Shown one piece after another: positions 7,121-15,592 of a DNA stretch of 64,000 nucleotides. The notes below the pieces were generated by a model. That model saw only the letters and a program-made list of their open reading frames with translations. It made no database searches and was not told the DNA's origin. Positions within the stretch are counted from its first letter, which is position 1. The number at the start of each line of letters is the position of its first letter. Made by a program: the position numbers and the translations under genes. This stretch comes from RGIG995 sp045543655 (GTDB taxonomy: Bacteria > Bacillota > Clostridia > Oscillospirales > UBA644): positions 1 to 64,000 of the forward strand of contig JAZPXN010000078.1 in the NCBI GenBank assembly GCA_045543655.1, written 5' to 3'.

Positions 7121-7975
7121 ATGGTTCTGTTTGGTCCTGCCGGGACTCCCCAGGGATTTTTTGACCGAGGGTATAAAAAATCCATTCAGTTGCCGGATTA
7201 TCTCGATGAGATCGGTCTGGAGCTGTTTGAATATCAATGCGGAAACGGCGTTACCGTCGGAGAAGCTACCGCGCGGAAGTTGGGTGAAGCCTTTCGGGCG
7301 AAGGGGAAGATCCTTTCCGTTCACGCTCCCTATTTTATTTCGCTTTCTTCCGTGGAGCCGGAGAAGCGGGATAACAGCATCGGTTATATTCTGAAAACCG
7401 CTCGCGCCGCCGATTGGATGGGGGCAGATCGCATTGTGGTTCATAGCGGAAGCTGTGCAAAGATCAGCCGGGAAGAGGCCTTGGTGCTGGCGAAGGAAAC
7501 TCTTTCCCGTGCCGTCGACGCCCTGAAGAACGAAGGGCTGGAGCATATCACCGTTTGCCCCGAAACTATGGGGAAGATCAATCAGCTGGGAACCCTTGAC
7601 GAGGTTTTGGAATTATGCCGCGTTCACGATTCCTTCCTACCTACCGTGGATTTTGGTCATCTGAATGCCCGTACCCGGGGCGGTGCTTGCACCGGGGAAG
7701 CTTTTGCTGCGATTCTCGACCGCATTGAAGACGTTCTGGGGGTTGACCGGATGCGTAGGATGCACGTACATTTTTCCAAGATCGAATATACCGCCGGCGG
7801 GGAAAAGAAGCATCTTACCTTTGAAGATACTGTTTACGGTCCCGATTTTGAGCCCCTGGCGGAGCTGCTGGTAAAGAAAGGTTCCTCCGCCCATATTATC
7901 TGCGAATCCGACGGCACGATGGACGTGGATTCCCTGGCGATGAAAAAAATGTATCTTGCCGCATTGGAGGCTTAA
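7121..7975 (+). CDS. Endonuclease IV-like TIM-barrel protein (AP endonuclease family 2)
   Basis: A 284-residue protein with the metal-ligand pattern of the endonuclease IV fold: SVHAPYF, VVHSGS, CPETMGK, TVDFGHLNA (Asp and His), MHVHFSK, KKHLTF and ICESDG. Endonuclease IV cleaves at abasic sites with three zinc ions and nearly all those ligands can be matched. However the C-terminal DRHE-type motif of classical Nfo is replaced by KKHLTFEDT, so another phosphoester or sugar substrate is possible. AAAGGAG lies 7 bases before ATG 7121. The gene is 2 bases upstream of the peptidase gene and coupled to it. Confidence 0.8.
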   Translation: MVLFGPAGTPQGFFDRGYKKSIQLPDYLDEIGLELFEYQCGNGVTVGEATARKLGEAFRAKGKILSVHAPYFISLSSVEPEKRDNSIGYILKTARAADWMGADRIVVHSGSCAKISREEALVLAKETLSRAVDALKNEGLEHITVCPETMGKINQLGTLDEVLELCRVHDSFLPTVDFGHLNARTRGGACTGEAFAAILDRIEDVLGVDRMRRMHVHFSKIEYTAGGEKKHLTFEDTVYGPDFEPLAELLVKKGSSAHIICESDGTMDVDSLAMKKMYLAALEA

Positions 7976-7977
7976 TT

Positions 7978-9057
7978 ATGAATGAATTTGCTGAAAAACT
8001 GCTTGCCAAATTGCCGGAAAACTCCGCATACGTGTCCTTCCGTCCGGAAAACCGCCGCTATCTGACGGGAATCACGTCCTCTAACGGAATGGTTTTGATT
8101 TCTGCGGAAAAGCAGGTGTTTTATACGGATTTTCGTTATATTACGATGGCGCGCAACGATATCCGTCCCGGTTACGCCGTGGAAATGCTGTCAAAATCCT
8201 TTTCCGCCACTCTTTCCGAGGATCTGCCGGAATCGGTGAAAACCGTGTATTTTGAGGATGAATTCCTGACCTACCGGGAATTCCGTGCTTTGTCAGACGC
8301 TCTGTCCGACCGCTTTGAGCTGGTAGGGGACGAGAAGGTTCTTTCGGATCTTCGCATGATCAAGTCCGAAAAAGAGATTGATAAGATCGTTACGGCTCAA
8401 TCCTTTACTGACCGTGCGTTCTCTCATATCTGCGATTTTATCGCCGCCAATTGGAAAAAGGGCGATCTGACGGAGCAGCGCATCGCTACCGAAATTGATT
8501 ACGCCATGAAATGTGCAGGGGCCGCGAATCCGTCCTTTGATACGATCGTAGCCGCCGGTGAGAACGGCTCTAAGCCCCACGCCGTACCGTCGTCCCGTAT
8601 CGTCCGGGCAGGGGATATGATTACCATGGATTTCGGTTCCGTGTTTGACGGCTACTGCTCCGATATGACCCGTACCGTTGCCGTGGGGTACGTATCCGAC
8701 CATCAGCGGGAGATCTACGATATCGTGCTTTCTGCCCAGCAGAACGCTTTGGAGAATCTGAAAGCCGGCATGACCGGCGTTGCGGTGGATGCCCTTGCCC
8801 GGGACGTGATCGCAGCGAAGGGATACGGCGAGGCTTTCGGCCATTCTCTCGGTCACGGGGTCGGGCTGATGATCCATGAGGCCCCCAATTTCTCCGTCCG
8901 CTCGGAAGGAGAGATCCCCGCCTATTCCGTGATGAGCGTGGAGCCTGGGATCTATCTTGCCGACGATTGCGGCGTTCGCATTGAGGACCTTGTTGTGGTT
9001 TTGGAGGGCGGATGTCGGAATATTACCAAGAGCCCCAAAGAGCTTTTGGTTCTTTAA
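7978..9057 (+). CDS. Xaa-Pro peptidase, M24 family
   Basis: A 359-residue cytoplasmic metallopeptidase. The N-terminal creatinase-like domain (about 1-125) precedes a pita-bread catalytic domain. Metal ligands are in place: D218 in TMDFGS, D229 in YCSDMTRT, a His near 293 in LGHGVGL, E322 in VEPGIY and E336 in RIEDL. The family removes N-terminal residues preceding proline. In many Bacillota this gene sits just before efp, but here no elongation factor P gene follows. ATG 7978 begins 2 bases after the preceding stop codon. Confidence 0.92.
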   Translation: MNEFAEKLLAKLPENSAYVSFRPENRRYLTGITSSNGMVLISAEKQVFYTDFRYITMARNDIRPGYAVEMLSKSFSATLSEDLPESVKTVYFEDEFLTYREFRALSDALSDRFELVGDEKVLSDLRMIKSEKEIDKIVTAQSFTDRAFSHICDFIAANWKKGDLTEQRIATEIDYAMKCAGAANPSFDTIVAAGENGSKPHAVPSSRIVRAGDMITMDFGSVFDGYCSDMTRTVAVGYVSDHQREIYDIVLSAQQNALENLKAGMTGVAVDALARDVIAAKGYGEAFGHSLGHGVGLMIHEAPNFSVRSEGEIPAYSVMSVEPGIYLADDCGVRIEDLVVVLEGGCRNITKSPKELLVL

Positions 9058-9069
9058 GGAGGGGTTGCC

Positions 9070-9579
9070 GTGAAAAAGAAAACTCTTCGCATCATTGGCT
9101 CCGGCTACAGCTACGGGGCGCTGATCGGCATGATCCTGTTCCTGTTCAATACTCCTGCTGATTCGGTGTTCCTGCAGACCTTGAAAATTCTGTTGGTTGC
9201 CGTAATTTGTGCCGCCGTGTCGGGTACGGTTATCACCGGGGTCCTCTTTCTTCTCGAGTTTTTCCGCGCCAAAACCTACGACCCCTATCGACAGGAGTTG
9301 AAAGCGGAGGGGGATATGATTCTGGAAGATTCTGCGAGACGGTTGGTATCGGATAAGATGGTCAAGGGCTGGCTTTTCCTGACTCCTTCGTCGCTGACGT
9401 TTTACGATACGGCAAAGCAGGCTCGTAAGATCGCCGTCAGTGAAATCGAATCGGTTCAGATCACCGATCCGAAAGCCGGAAATATTGCCGTGGCTACCGT
9501 CTCCGGAGCCTCGGAAATCTTTTCCGTAGCAGACGCTCTTGCCTGGTTCAACGCCATTGGAGACCTGAAAAACGATTAA
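9070..9579 (+). CDS. Small two-helix membrane protein with PH/GRAM-like cytoplasmic domain
   Basis: A 169-residue protein. Two hydrophobic segments (about 15-30 and 37-62) are followed by a soluble C-terminal domain containing SARRLVSDKMVKGWLFLTPS and then SLTFYD...RKIAVSEIESVQI. That alternation of short strands is reminiscent of GRAM or bacterial PH domains, which bind membranes or protein partners. The GTG start at 9070 is preceded by AAGGAGGGG. It is the last gene of the 5.7-9.6 kb operon, 12 bases after the peptidase gene, and is followed by a terminator. I do not recognise a named family and assign no function. Confidence 0.7.
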   Translation: MKKKTLRIIGSGYSYGALIGMILFLFNTPADSVFLQTLKILLVAVICAAVSGTVITGVLFLLEFFRAKTYDPYRQELKAEGDMILEDSARRLVSDKMVKGWLFLTPSSLTFYDTAKQARKIAVSEIESVQITDPKAGNIAVATVSGASEIFSVADALAWFNAIGDLKND

Positions 9580-9592
9580 GTTCTTTTGCGAT

Positions 9593-9624
9593 ATCCGCCC
9601 GCATCGACGGGCGGATGTTTTTTT
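9593..9624 (+). terminator. Intrinsic terminator closing the egsA operon
   Basis: A 9-bp stem ATCCGCCCG (9593-9601) with CGGGCGGAT (9608-9616), loop CATCGA, then a G and seven T (9618-9624). Confidence 0.93.
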
Positions 9625-9677
9625 GCATATTTTCGTAAAATCGGTGAAAAATACTCCCATGGAAGGGGAGATGAACC

Positions 9678-10124
9678 GTGCGAGCGGAAGATTATCAACA
9701 GCTGGTCTGGAAAAACACACCGAAAAAACCCCTGTGGAAGGGTTGCCTCGGCGCATTTTTGGTGGGCGGAGGAATCTGTCTTTTGGGGGAATGCCTGAAG
9801 CAGATCTACTTGTTCTGCGGTGCTGAGGAATCGGTTGCGGGGACGCTGGAATCGGTTTCGCTGATTTTCCTCAGCGTGTTTCTGACGGGGCTCGGTGTTT
9901 ACGATAAAATATCCCGGGTGGCCGGAGCCGGAACCCTGGTCCCGATCACCGGCTTTGCCAACGCAATGTCTTCTCCGGTAATGGAATACCGGGTCGAAGG
10001 TATGGTGCTCGGGATCGGTCCTAAAATTTTCTCCGTGGCCGGATCCGTTATTGCTTATGGAGTGGCGGCGTCTTCGGTGTACGGTTTGATCTATTATATT
10101 CTTTTTCGAATCGGGGTGGTTTGA
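9678..10124 (+). CDS. spoVAC: Stage V sporulation protein AC
   Basis: A 148-residue integral membrane protein with the SpoVAC/SpoVAEB profile: a short N-terminal tail, about four hydrophobic segments, the GLGVYDKISRVAGAGTLVPI loop and GFANAMSSPVMEYR. SpoVA proteins form the inner-membrane complex moving calcium dipicolinate into the forespore and out during germination; SpoVAC behaves as a mechanosensitive channel. GTG 9678 is preceded by GGAAGGGGAG. Expression in the family is from sigma-G in the forespore. A TGCATA at 9624 and AATACT at 9650 resemble sigma-G boxes, but their 20-base gap is longer than usual, so I do not list a promoter. Confidence 0.93.
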   Translation: MRAEDYQQLVWKNTPKKPLWKGCLGAFLVGGGICLLGECLKQIYLFCGAEESVAGTLESVSLIFLSVFLTGLGVYDKISRVAGAGTLVPITGFANAMSSPVMEYRVEGMVLGIGPKIFSVAGSVIAYGVAASSVYGLIYYILFRIGVV

Positions 10125-11137
10125 TGGGCAAAAAGAAGATCGGAAGCGGAACGTTCCGGTTGAATTCTCCGGTATTTCTGACTGCCTCCGCCGCCGTTGT
10201 GGGGCGCAAGGAAAAGGAAGGGCCTCTGGGGAAATACTTTGACCATTGGCAGGAGGATGAATATTGCGGAGAAGACAGTTTTGAAAAAGCGGAAAGCTTT
10301 TTGCAGAAGGAGGCCATGAAATATGCTCTTGAAAAAGCCGAAATATCTCAAAAAGATCTTGACCTTGTGTTCGCGGGTGACCTTCTCAATCAATGTATTG
10401 GTTCTAATTATAGTATTCGTGACAGTGGCGTACAGTTTTTCGGCCTTTACGGGGCGTGTTCAACGATGGTGGAAGGTCTGATCCTCGGCTCGATGTCCAT
10501 TGACGGTGGGTTTGCGAACCGATGCGGGGTGGTGACAAGCTCTCATTTTTGTTCTTCGGAGCGGCAGTACCGGTTTCCGTTGGAATACGGCGGCTTTCGT
10601 CCGCAATCTGCCCAATGGACGGTTACCGGAGCGGGATGCGGAATTCTCGACCGGCAGGGGAGTGGCGTTCGGATTTCCGGAATCTGTCCCGGAGCTATCG
10701 TTGATATGAGCATTACCGATATGGCCAATATGGGGGCTGCCATGGCTCCGGCGGCGGCCTTGACGCTGAAACGCTTTTTGGACGATACCGAAACCTGTCC
10801 CTCCGATTACGATCTCATCTTATCCGGGGATCTGGGTAGGATTGGGTCCACTCTTTTGCGGGAACTGATGATGGAGGATGGGATTGCGTTGGGGGAAAAC
10901 TACTCCGATTGCGGATGTATGATCTTCGACCCTTCTTTTCAGGACGTCCACTCCGGCGGTTCCGGTTGCGGATGCGTTGCCTCGGTTCTTTGCGGCGTGG
11001 TACTTCCGCAGATGGCAGAAAAGAGGTGGCGAAGAGTCCTCGTTATGGGGACGGGGGCGTTGATGAGTCCTACCAGCATTCTGCAAGGAGAATCGGTACC
11101 GGGAATCGCCCACCTTGTGGAATTGCAGATGGAATGA
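10124..11137 (+). CDS. spoVAD: Stage V sporulation protein AD
   Basis: A 337-residue protein of the thiolase-like fold, with LYGACSTMVEGL, SSERQYRFPLEYGGFRPQ, TGAGCGIL and the C-terminal GTGALMSPTS. SpoVAD is the peripheral, dipicolinic-acid-binding member of the SpoVA complex in the forespore membrane. Its ATG at 10124 overlaps the TGA of spoVAC, showing translational coupling. Length and motifs match the family throughout, with no missing segment. Confidence 0.95.
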   Translation: MGKKKIGSGTFRLNSPVFLTASAAVVGRKEKEGPLGKYFDHWQEDEYCGEDSFEKAESFLQKEAMKYALEKAEISQKDLDLVFAGDLLNQCIGSNYSIRDSGVQFFGLYGACSTMVEGLILGSMSIDGGFANRCGVVTSSHFCSSERQYRFPLEYGGFRPQSAQWTVTGAGCGILDRQGSGVRISGICPGAIVDMSITDMANMGAAMAPAAALTLKRFLDDTETCPSDYDLILSGDLGRIGSTLLRELMMEDGIALGENYSDCGCMIFDPSFQDVHSGGSGCGCVASVLCGVVLPQMAEKRWRRVLVMGTGALMSPTSILQGESVPGIAHLVELQME

Positions 11138-11145
11138 GGTGTATT

Positions 11146-11499
11146 ATGAGTTATATATCATCCTTTCTTGTGGGCGGGCTGATTTGCCTGGTCGGCCAGA
11201 TCCTGATCGAACGAACCCGTCTTACCCCGGCCCGTATTCTCGTGGGTTACGTGGTGGCCGGGGTTGTTCTGTCTGCCGTGGGGCTGTTTCAGCCCCTGAA
11301 GGAGATCGGTGCCTCCGGGGCGACGGTGCCTCTGATTGGCTTTGGCCATCTCCTCGCGGAGGGTGTGAGGCAAGGCGTTGCGGAAAAAGGCCTGCTTGGA
11401 ATTTTGACCGGAGGGCTTACCTCTGCGTCGGGAGGAATTGCCGCCGCAATTGTGTTTTCCTTGCTTGCATCGTTGATTTTTAAGCCAAGAATGAAATAA
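11146..11499 (+). CDS. spoVAE: Stage V sporulation protein AE (SpoVAEB)
   Basis: A 117-residue membrane protein with about four hydrophobic helices (SYISSFLVGGLICLVGQILI at the start) and the conserved ASGATVPLIGFGHLLAEGVR region found in SpoVAC/SpoVAEB proteins. It completes the minimal SpoVAC-AD-AE set common in Clostridia; SpoVAA, AB and AF are absent from the window. ATG 11146 is chosen because the longer upstream frame has no ribosome site and runs through spoVAD. GAGGTG lies 8 bases before it. A terminator follows directly. Confidence 0.93.
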   Translation: MSYISSFLVGGLICLVGQILIERTRLTPARILVGYVVAGVVLSAVGLFQPLKEIGASGATVPLIGFGHLLAEGVRQGVAEKGLLGILTGGLTSASGGIAAAIVFSLLASLIFKPRMK

Positions 11500-11504
11500 A
11501 CGCC

Positions 11505-11530
11505 GATCCGGGGCTCCCGGATCTTTTTTT
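11505..11530 (+). terminator. Intrinsic terminator after spoVAE
   Basis: An 8-bp stem GATCCGGG (11505-11512) with CCCGGATC (11516-11523), loop GCT, then seven T. It isolates the forespore-type spoVA genes from the mother-cell-type spoIIIA operon. Confidence 0.93.
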
Positions 11531-11531
11531 G

Positions 11532-11559
11532 TTCTAAACCTGTCCCTGCCGCATAAACT
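11532..11559 (+). promoter_or_regulatory. Possible sigma-E promoter of the spoIIIA operon
   Basis: CATAAACT at 11552-11559 matches most of the sigma-E -10 consensus CATACANT. TTCTAAA at 11532-11538, 13 bases earlier, is a weak match to the -35 region. The position, between the spoVAE terminator and spoIIIAA, is where a mother-cell sigma-E promoter is expected from Bacillus subtilis. Confidence 0.45.
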
Positions 11560-11589
11560 GGAATAGAACGACGGGAAGGGGTGTTGAAA

Positions 11590-12534
11590 ATGGATTCGGT
11601 CTTGCAGGAGATATTGCCCTATCTTCCTTCGGAAGGAGAACGGGCGATCTGTGCGCTTCCCGATCGTGAGCTTCCGGAAATCCGGGAAATCCGCGTCAAA
11701 GTAGGACATCCTACGGTGCTGATGACGGCTACGGGGCGAAAAATCTGTGGGAGCATCCAGTACGACTTCCCGCAGATCGAAGGAGCGTTTCGTAGAATTT
11801 GTGCTTCCTCTGCCTATTCTCATCGCAACGAAATCCGTTCCGGATTCGTTACCATTCCCGGTGGCCACCGCGTAGGGATCATGGGGTCTGCCGTGCTTGG
11901 TGCAGGCGGCACCGTGGAGGGGATGCGGGAAATCTACGGGCTCTCTTATCGGGTTGCCAGGGAATACCCCGTGGATACCTCCCTTTTTTACCCGGAGCAA
12001 GGGCGGGATCGCCCCTTGTGGAATCTTATGATTCTGGGACCTCCGTGCAGTGGGAAGACCACCGTCTTGCGAGCACTCGCCAAGGATCTGGGGGAACGCT
12101 TCCCGGTGTCCGTCATTGACGAGAGGGAGGAACTGTTTCCTTCCTGCCGTCCGGTTCCGCTTGGATGCGACGTTTTGCGTGGCTATCCAAAGGCGGTGGG
12201 GGTTCAGCAGGCGTTGCGGACACTGTCGCCCAGAGTGATGGTGTGCGATGAGATCGGTACCGGAGCGGAAGTGTCCGCTTTGCTGGAAGGACTCCGAAGT
12301 GGCGTTGCTTTCATTGCGTCCGGCCACGCATATTCGGAAAAGGATCTTTTCTTCCGGCCGCCGGTGCGGGAGTTGTTCCTCTGTGGCGGAGTGGATCGCG
12401 TAGTTTTTCTGGATCCTCTCCGTCCGAGTCGTATTTTAAAAATCAGGGAAAGGGAAGATCTTTGTGCTGAAATGGATGACGTTGATTCTCACGTTTCTGC
12501 TGTGCGCCGGGACGGGCGGCACGATCGTTCTTGA
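11590..12534 (+). CDS. spoIIIAA: Stage III sporulation protein AA (ATPase)
   Basis: A 314-residue cytoplasmic ATPase related to type II/IV secretion ATPases. The Walker A motif GPPCSGKTT lies at about residue 150 and the Walker B-like VMVCDEIG follows at about 220. It powers the SpoIIIA-SpoIIQ feeding channel that links mother cell and forespore. ATG 11590 is chosen because AAGGGGTG precedes it by a normal distance; GTG 11581 and TTG 11584 are in frame but crowd the ribosome site. Its last 71 bases overlap spoIIIAB, an unusually long overlap for this operon. Confidence 0.95.
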   Translation: MDSVLQEILPYLPSEGERAICALPDRELPEIREIRVKVGHPTVLMTATGRKICGSIQYDFPQIEGAFRRICASSAYSHRNEIRSGFVTIPGGHRVGIMGSAVLGAGGTVEGMREIYGLSYRVAREYPVDTSLFYPEQGRDRPLWNLMILGPPCSGKTTVLRALAKDLGERFPVSVIDEREELFPSCRPVPLGCDVLRGYPKAVGVQQALRTLSPRVMVCDEIGTGAEVSALLEGLRSGVAFIASGHAYSEKDLFFRPPVRELFLCGGVDRVVFLDPLRPSRILKIREREDLCAEMDDVDSHVSAVRRDGRHDRS

Positions 12535-12961
12535 ACTCATTTCCCGCCGCAGACAGCTTCTTTCAATGTTGGAATTGATCCGCTATCTTCGTCGGGAAAT
12601 CCGTCTTTCCGGACTTCCGTTGAATCGGCTCTTTTCTTCGTCTTCCTGTCCGAAGGATCTGCCCCTGCTCGAGGCTATGAACTGTGATGAGCCCTTTGAT
12701 CTTTTGGAGAATTATCGGAAAGGAAAGGCACTATCCGTGGAATCGTCGTTCTTTTCCCCGTCGGATTGGGAGGCTTGCGACGTTCTGTTCAGCGCTCTGG
12801 GGCAAGGAGATCTGGAGGAGCAGGAGCGCCGGCTGGCGGCTGCTGAGGGGTATTTTTCCGACGCCGCAGAAGGGGTTCGCCGGGATATTTCAGGGAAAGG
12901 ACGCTCCGCGCTGGTGCTGGGGTGCTCCGTGGGGGCGGTTCTGGTTCTGATTTTGATGTGA
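12464..12961 (+). CDS. spoIIIAB: Stage III sporulation protein AB
   Basis: A 165-residue membrane protein resembling the GspF platform of secretion systems. It has an N-terminal membrane helix, the LELISRRRQLLSMLELIRYL segment, a helical soluble part and a C-terminal helix (ALVLGCSVGAVLVLILM). It is part of the SpoIIIA complex. The GTG at 12464 is preceded by AGGGAAAGGGA and overlaps spoIIIAA by 71 bases; an internal ATG at 12476 is the alternative start and would shorten the protein by four residues. Confidence 0.92.
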   Translation: MLKWMTLILTFLLCAGTGGTIVLELISRRRQLLSMLELIRYLRREIRLSGLPLNRLFSSSSCPKDLPLLEAMNCDEPFDLLENYRKGKALSVESSFFSPSDWEACDVLFSALGQGDLEEQERRLAAAEGYFSDAAEGVRRDISGKGRSALVLGCSVGAVLVLILM

Positions 12962-12971
12962 CGGTGATGGA

Positions 12972-13166
12972 ATGGAGACCGATATTTTATTTCGTATCGC
13001 CGCCGTAGGGGTGGTTGTTGCGGTGTTGAATTTGATTTTGAATAAATCCGACCGGTCGGAGCAGGCGCTGATGGTTACCATTGGGGGCTTGATTATCGTT
13101 CTTGCGCTGATCGTCAATGAAATTGGTGATCTCTTCGATACGATTCGGGCGGTGTTTGAGCTGTGA
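12972..13166 (+). CDS. spoIIIAC: Stage III sporulation protein AC
   Basis: A 64-residue protein made of two membrane helices separated by a short NKSDRSEQA loop, the typical size and layout of SpoIIIAC. It is a membrane component of the SpoIIIA channel. It starts 10 bases after spoIIIAB with GGTGATGGA before the ATG, and its TGA overlaps the GTG of spoIIIAD. Confidence 0.95.
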   Translation: METDILFRIAAVGVVVAVLNLILNKSDRSEQALMVTIGGLIIVLALIVNEIGDLFDTIRAVFEL

Positions 13167-13549
13167 ATATGCTCTGGATCTTTGGAATCGCTTTTCTTTC
13201 CGTGGTTGCGGTATCGTTTTTGCGACACTCTTCGCCGGAATTTGCGCAACTGTTTCCTGTAGCGGCGGTGATTCTGCTTCTTTCCGTTCTGATGCCCACT
13301 CTGATTTTCGTGTTGTCAGCAGCCGGGGATCTTGCCGACCGGGCGGGGATTGCGGAAGAGGCTGTCGGTGTGGTTCTCAAGGGCGCTGGGATCGGGCTCG
13401 TTACGCATTTCGGCGCCGGCATCTGTAACGATTGCGGTCAACGGGCTTTGGGAGAAGCCGTTGGATATTGTGGTCAGGTTGCGACCGTTGCTCTGGCTGT
13501 TCCTATGATCCTGCAGTTAGCCGATAAGATTTCGGAGATTCAATTTTGA
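13163..13549 (+). CDS. spoIIIAD: Stage III sporulation protein AD
   Basis: A 128-residue polytopic membrane protein with about four helices and the conserved IGLVTHFGAGICNDCGQRAL segment of SpoIIIAD. It belongs to the SpoIIIA channel complex. The GTG start at 13163 overlaps the previous stop codon (GTGA); an ATG at 13169 is equally possible. A ribosome site for the next gene lies across its stop codon. Confidence 0.94.
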   Translation: MNMLWIFGIAFLSVVAVSFLRHSSPEFAQLFPVAAVILLLSVLMPTLIFVLSAAGDLADRAGIAEEAVGVVLKGAGIGLVTHFGAGICNDCGQRALGEAVGYCGQVATVALAVPMILQLADKISEIQF

Positions 13550-13556
13550 GGAAGGT

Positions 13557-14675
13557 ATGAAAAAGCGGTTTTACATAATTCTCGTTCTGCCCATCGTTAT
13601 TGCGGTTGCTTCCGTTTCTGCATCTGCGGCTTCCGATCCTCACGAAATTTCGGACGCCGTGGAGGATGCAGTAGGGTATGAGTCGTTTCTTGAAGCTCTT
13701 CCGGAAGAATGCGTTAGCCTTTTGGAGGAATATGAAATTGATCTGTCCTCCAGCGCTCCTGCGCCGGGCTTGATGCAGGTGATATTCCTGATCGTCGCCC
13801 GCTTTTTTTCTCTCCTGTCAAGCTACGTACCATTGTTTTCCGTGGGAATCGTTTTGATTCTCGTTTTGAAGCTTTTGTCTTCCGTGGCTCCGGGGGAGGG
13901 CAGAACGGTGGAGGCGCTGGGATATCTTTCCGTGGTTTCGTCCGGCGTTTATTCCTTTGCCGTTATTGAGGAACTTTTAGCGTCGTTGACTGAGGTTACG
14001 GAACAGACGGCGTCGTTTATGACGGCGGCGTTGCCCGTTTTGTCAGCAGCTCGGATTTGGGCCGGCGAAAATGCCGGTGCCGCCACCGTTTCCGCATCCT
14101 TTCCCGTTGTTTTGACGTTGATGTCTTCCGCGGTGTCAGCGCTTTATTATCCCTTATGTTGGTTCTGCTACGCCGCGTCACTCAGCGGTTTCGTTCGCGG
14201 TCAGCTTGCACTTCGCCCGGTCGTTTCATCGGTCAAAAAGATTTGCGTGCGAGGCGTTGAGATCCTGTCCGGCCTTTCGGTTGGGGTCTTTTGCGTTCAG
14301 CGAGCGGCTTCGGCTTCTGCGGACAGCCTGGCGGTAAAGGGAGCCCGTTTTGCATTGATCCGGCTCTTGCCATTGGCCGGAAATGCATTGACGGACGGGC
14401 TGGAAACCGTATATTCCTGCGGAAGATCGGTCAGCGGAAGGGTCGGCGTCGTCTGTGTGATCGCCGTGGCGATTTTGTTCGTAACTCCCTGCGTACTCGG
14501 TGTATTTCTCGTATTTTTGTATTCGATGCTCGCTTCCGTGGCCGCCGTTCTGAAGGTTCCGTTGTTGGAGGATTTCTACGGAGACGTAAAAGATACCTTT
14601 GCGATGATGACCTCTTTTGCCGTTTGCTCGCTGGTGGTTCTTTCGTCCGGGTTGTTGATCTTGTCAGGAGGTTGA
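13557..14675 (+). CDS. spoIIIAE: Stage III sporulation protein AE
   Basis: A 372-residue membrane protein. A cleavable-looking signal segment (residues 1-24, ending SASAASDP) is followed by a hydrophilic stretch and about seven membrane helices, as in SpoIIIAE of other Clostridia. Internal motifs include TASFMTAALPVLSA and VKKICVRGVEILSGLSVGVF. It is the largest membrane part of the SpoIIIA channel. GAGGAAGG precedes ATG 13557, and spoIIIAF begins two bases after its stop codon. Confidence 0.95.
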   Translation: MKKRFYIILVLPIVIAVASVSASAASDPHEISDAVEDAVGYESFLEALPEECVSLLEEYEIDLSSSAPAPGLMQVIFLIVARFFSLLSSYVPLFSVGIVLILVLKLLSSVAPGEGRTVEALGYLSVVSSGVYSFAVIEELLASLTEVTEQTASFMTAALPVLSAARIWAGENAGAATVSASFPVVLTLMSSAVSALYYPLCWFCYAASLSGFVRGQLALRPVVSSVKKICVRGVEILSGLSVGVFCVQRAASASADSLAVKGARFALIRLLPLAGNALTDGLETVYSCGRSVSGRVGVVCVIAVAILFVTPCVLGVFLVFLYSMLASVAAVLKVPLLEDFYGDVKDTFAMMTSFAVCSLVVLSSGLLILSGG

Positions 14676-14676
14676 G

Positions 14677-15123
14677 ATGCTGAAAGCCGTTTTGATCGTC
14701 TGCCTTTTCTTTGGACTGATTTCGATGGTGGCCGTTGGCGGGAAAAAGCAGGAATGGATATATCTTTTGTTGCTTTTTACCTTGGTTTTGAGTGTCGGGG
14801 CGGATTTCGTTAGAAGAGAAATTTTCTTGCCGGAATCCGACGGGGACTCTGTGGAAACATATCAAGCTCTGCCCGAATCTCAAGCGCTACATTCCGCCGT
14901 TGCTTCTCACGTCCGGACTTTGACCGGAGAATATCCGTTGTCTGTTGAGAGCGATCTGGCGGTCGACGGAGAGGAATACCGACTAACGTATATCCGTGTG
15001 GTGATCCGCACCGGAGATGAAAAGGAGGTGGAACGTGCTCTTTGCCAAACTTTTTCCTTTCGGGGATTCTCCGTCATCCGGTCGTCGGAAGGATCCGGCA
15101 AAAATGTCGGTCTGGGTCCGTAA
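14677..15123 (+). CDS. spoIIIAF: Stage III sporulation protein AF
   Basis: A 148-residue protein with two N-terminal membrane helices and a C-terminal soluble domain (YRLTYIRVVIRTGDEKEVER) of the ring-building type related to SpoIIIAG and EscJ-like modules. AGGAGG lies in the end of spoIIIAE, 6 bases before ATG 14677. Its 3-prime 89 bases are overlapped by spoIIIAG in another frame. Confidence 0.9.
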   Translation: MLKAVLIVCLFFGLISMVAVGGKKQEWIYLLLLFTLVLSVGADFVRREIFLPESDGDSVETYQALPESQALHSAVASHVRTLTGEYPLSVESDLAVDGEEYRLTYIRVVIRTGDEKEVERALCQTFSFRGFSVIRSSEGSGKNVGLGP

Positions 15124-15580
15124 ATACAAATGGTACGTCGTCCTTGTCGTTTTGCTTCTCGTTGTGGGCTCTCTTTTTCTTGACGGGAACGAGAAAAAGC
15201 AGGGGAGATCCGATGCCACCGGAGATCTCAATACCTATTCAGAAACTCTCCGAAATGAATTGAAGGACCTTCTGTCCGGGATGGAAGGGGTCGGGAAGTG
15301 CGACGTTTTCGTCACCTTTTCCGACGGAGGGGAGACGGTCTACGCCTGTGACGAAGAGCTGTCTTCCTCCGGGGACAAAAGTGATTCCGATCGGCAATAC
15401 GTATTGATTTCTTCCCGGTCGGAGGGGCTGGTATTGAAGGTGTATTCCCCCGCTGTCCGGGGCGTTGCGGTGATCTGTCAAGGTGGGGACAGTACTCGCG
15501 TCAAGAACGACGTGACGGAGGTTTTGTCGCGGATTCTCGGCATAACGCCGGATCGTATTGCTGTAAAGAAAATGAATTGA
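15035..15580 (+). CDS. spoIIIAG: Stage III sporulation protein AG
   Basis: A 181-residue protein with a cytoplasmic tail, one membrane helix (WYVVLVVLLLVVGSLFL) and an extracytoplasmic domain carrying LSGMEGVGKCDVFVTFSDGG and VLSRILGITPDRIAVKKM, the ring-building motif of SpoIIIAG. It forms the large ring of the SpoIIIA-SpoIIQ channel. GTG 15035 is chosen because AAAGGAGGTG sits 6 bases upstream of it; an in-frame ATG at 15017 lies before that site. The resulting 89-base overlap with spoIIIAF implies translational coupling. Confidence 0.93.
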   Translation: MLFAKLFPFGDSPSSGRRKDPAKMSVWVRKYKWYVVLVVLLLVVGSLFLDGNEKKQGRSDATGDLNTYSETLRNELKDLLSGMEGVGKCDVFVTFSDGGETVYACDEELSSSGDKSDSDRQYVLISSRSEGLVLKVYSPAVRGVAVICQGGDSTRVKNDVTEVLSRILGITPDRIAVKKMN

Positions 15581-15592
15581 AAGGTGAAATTT

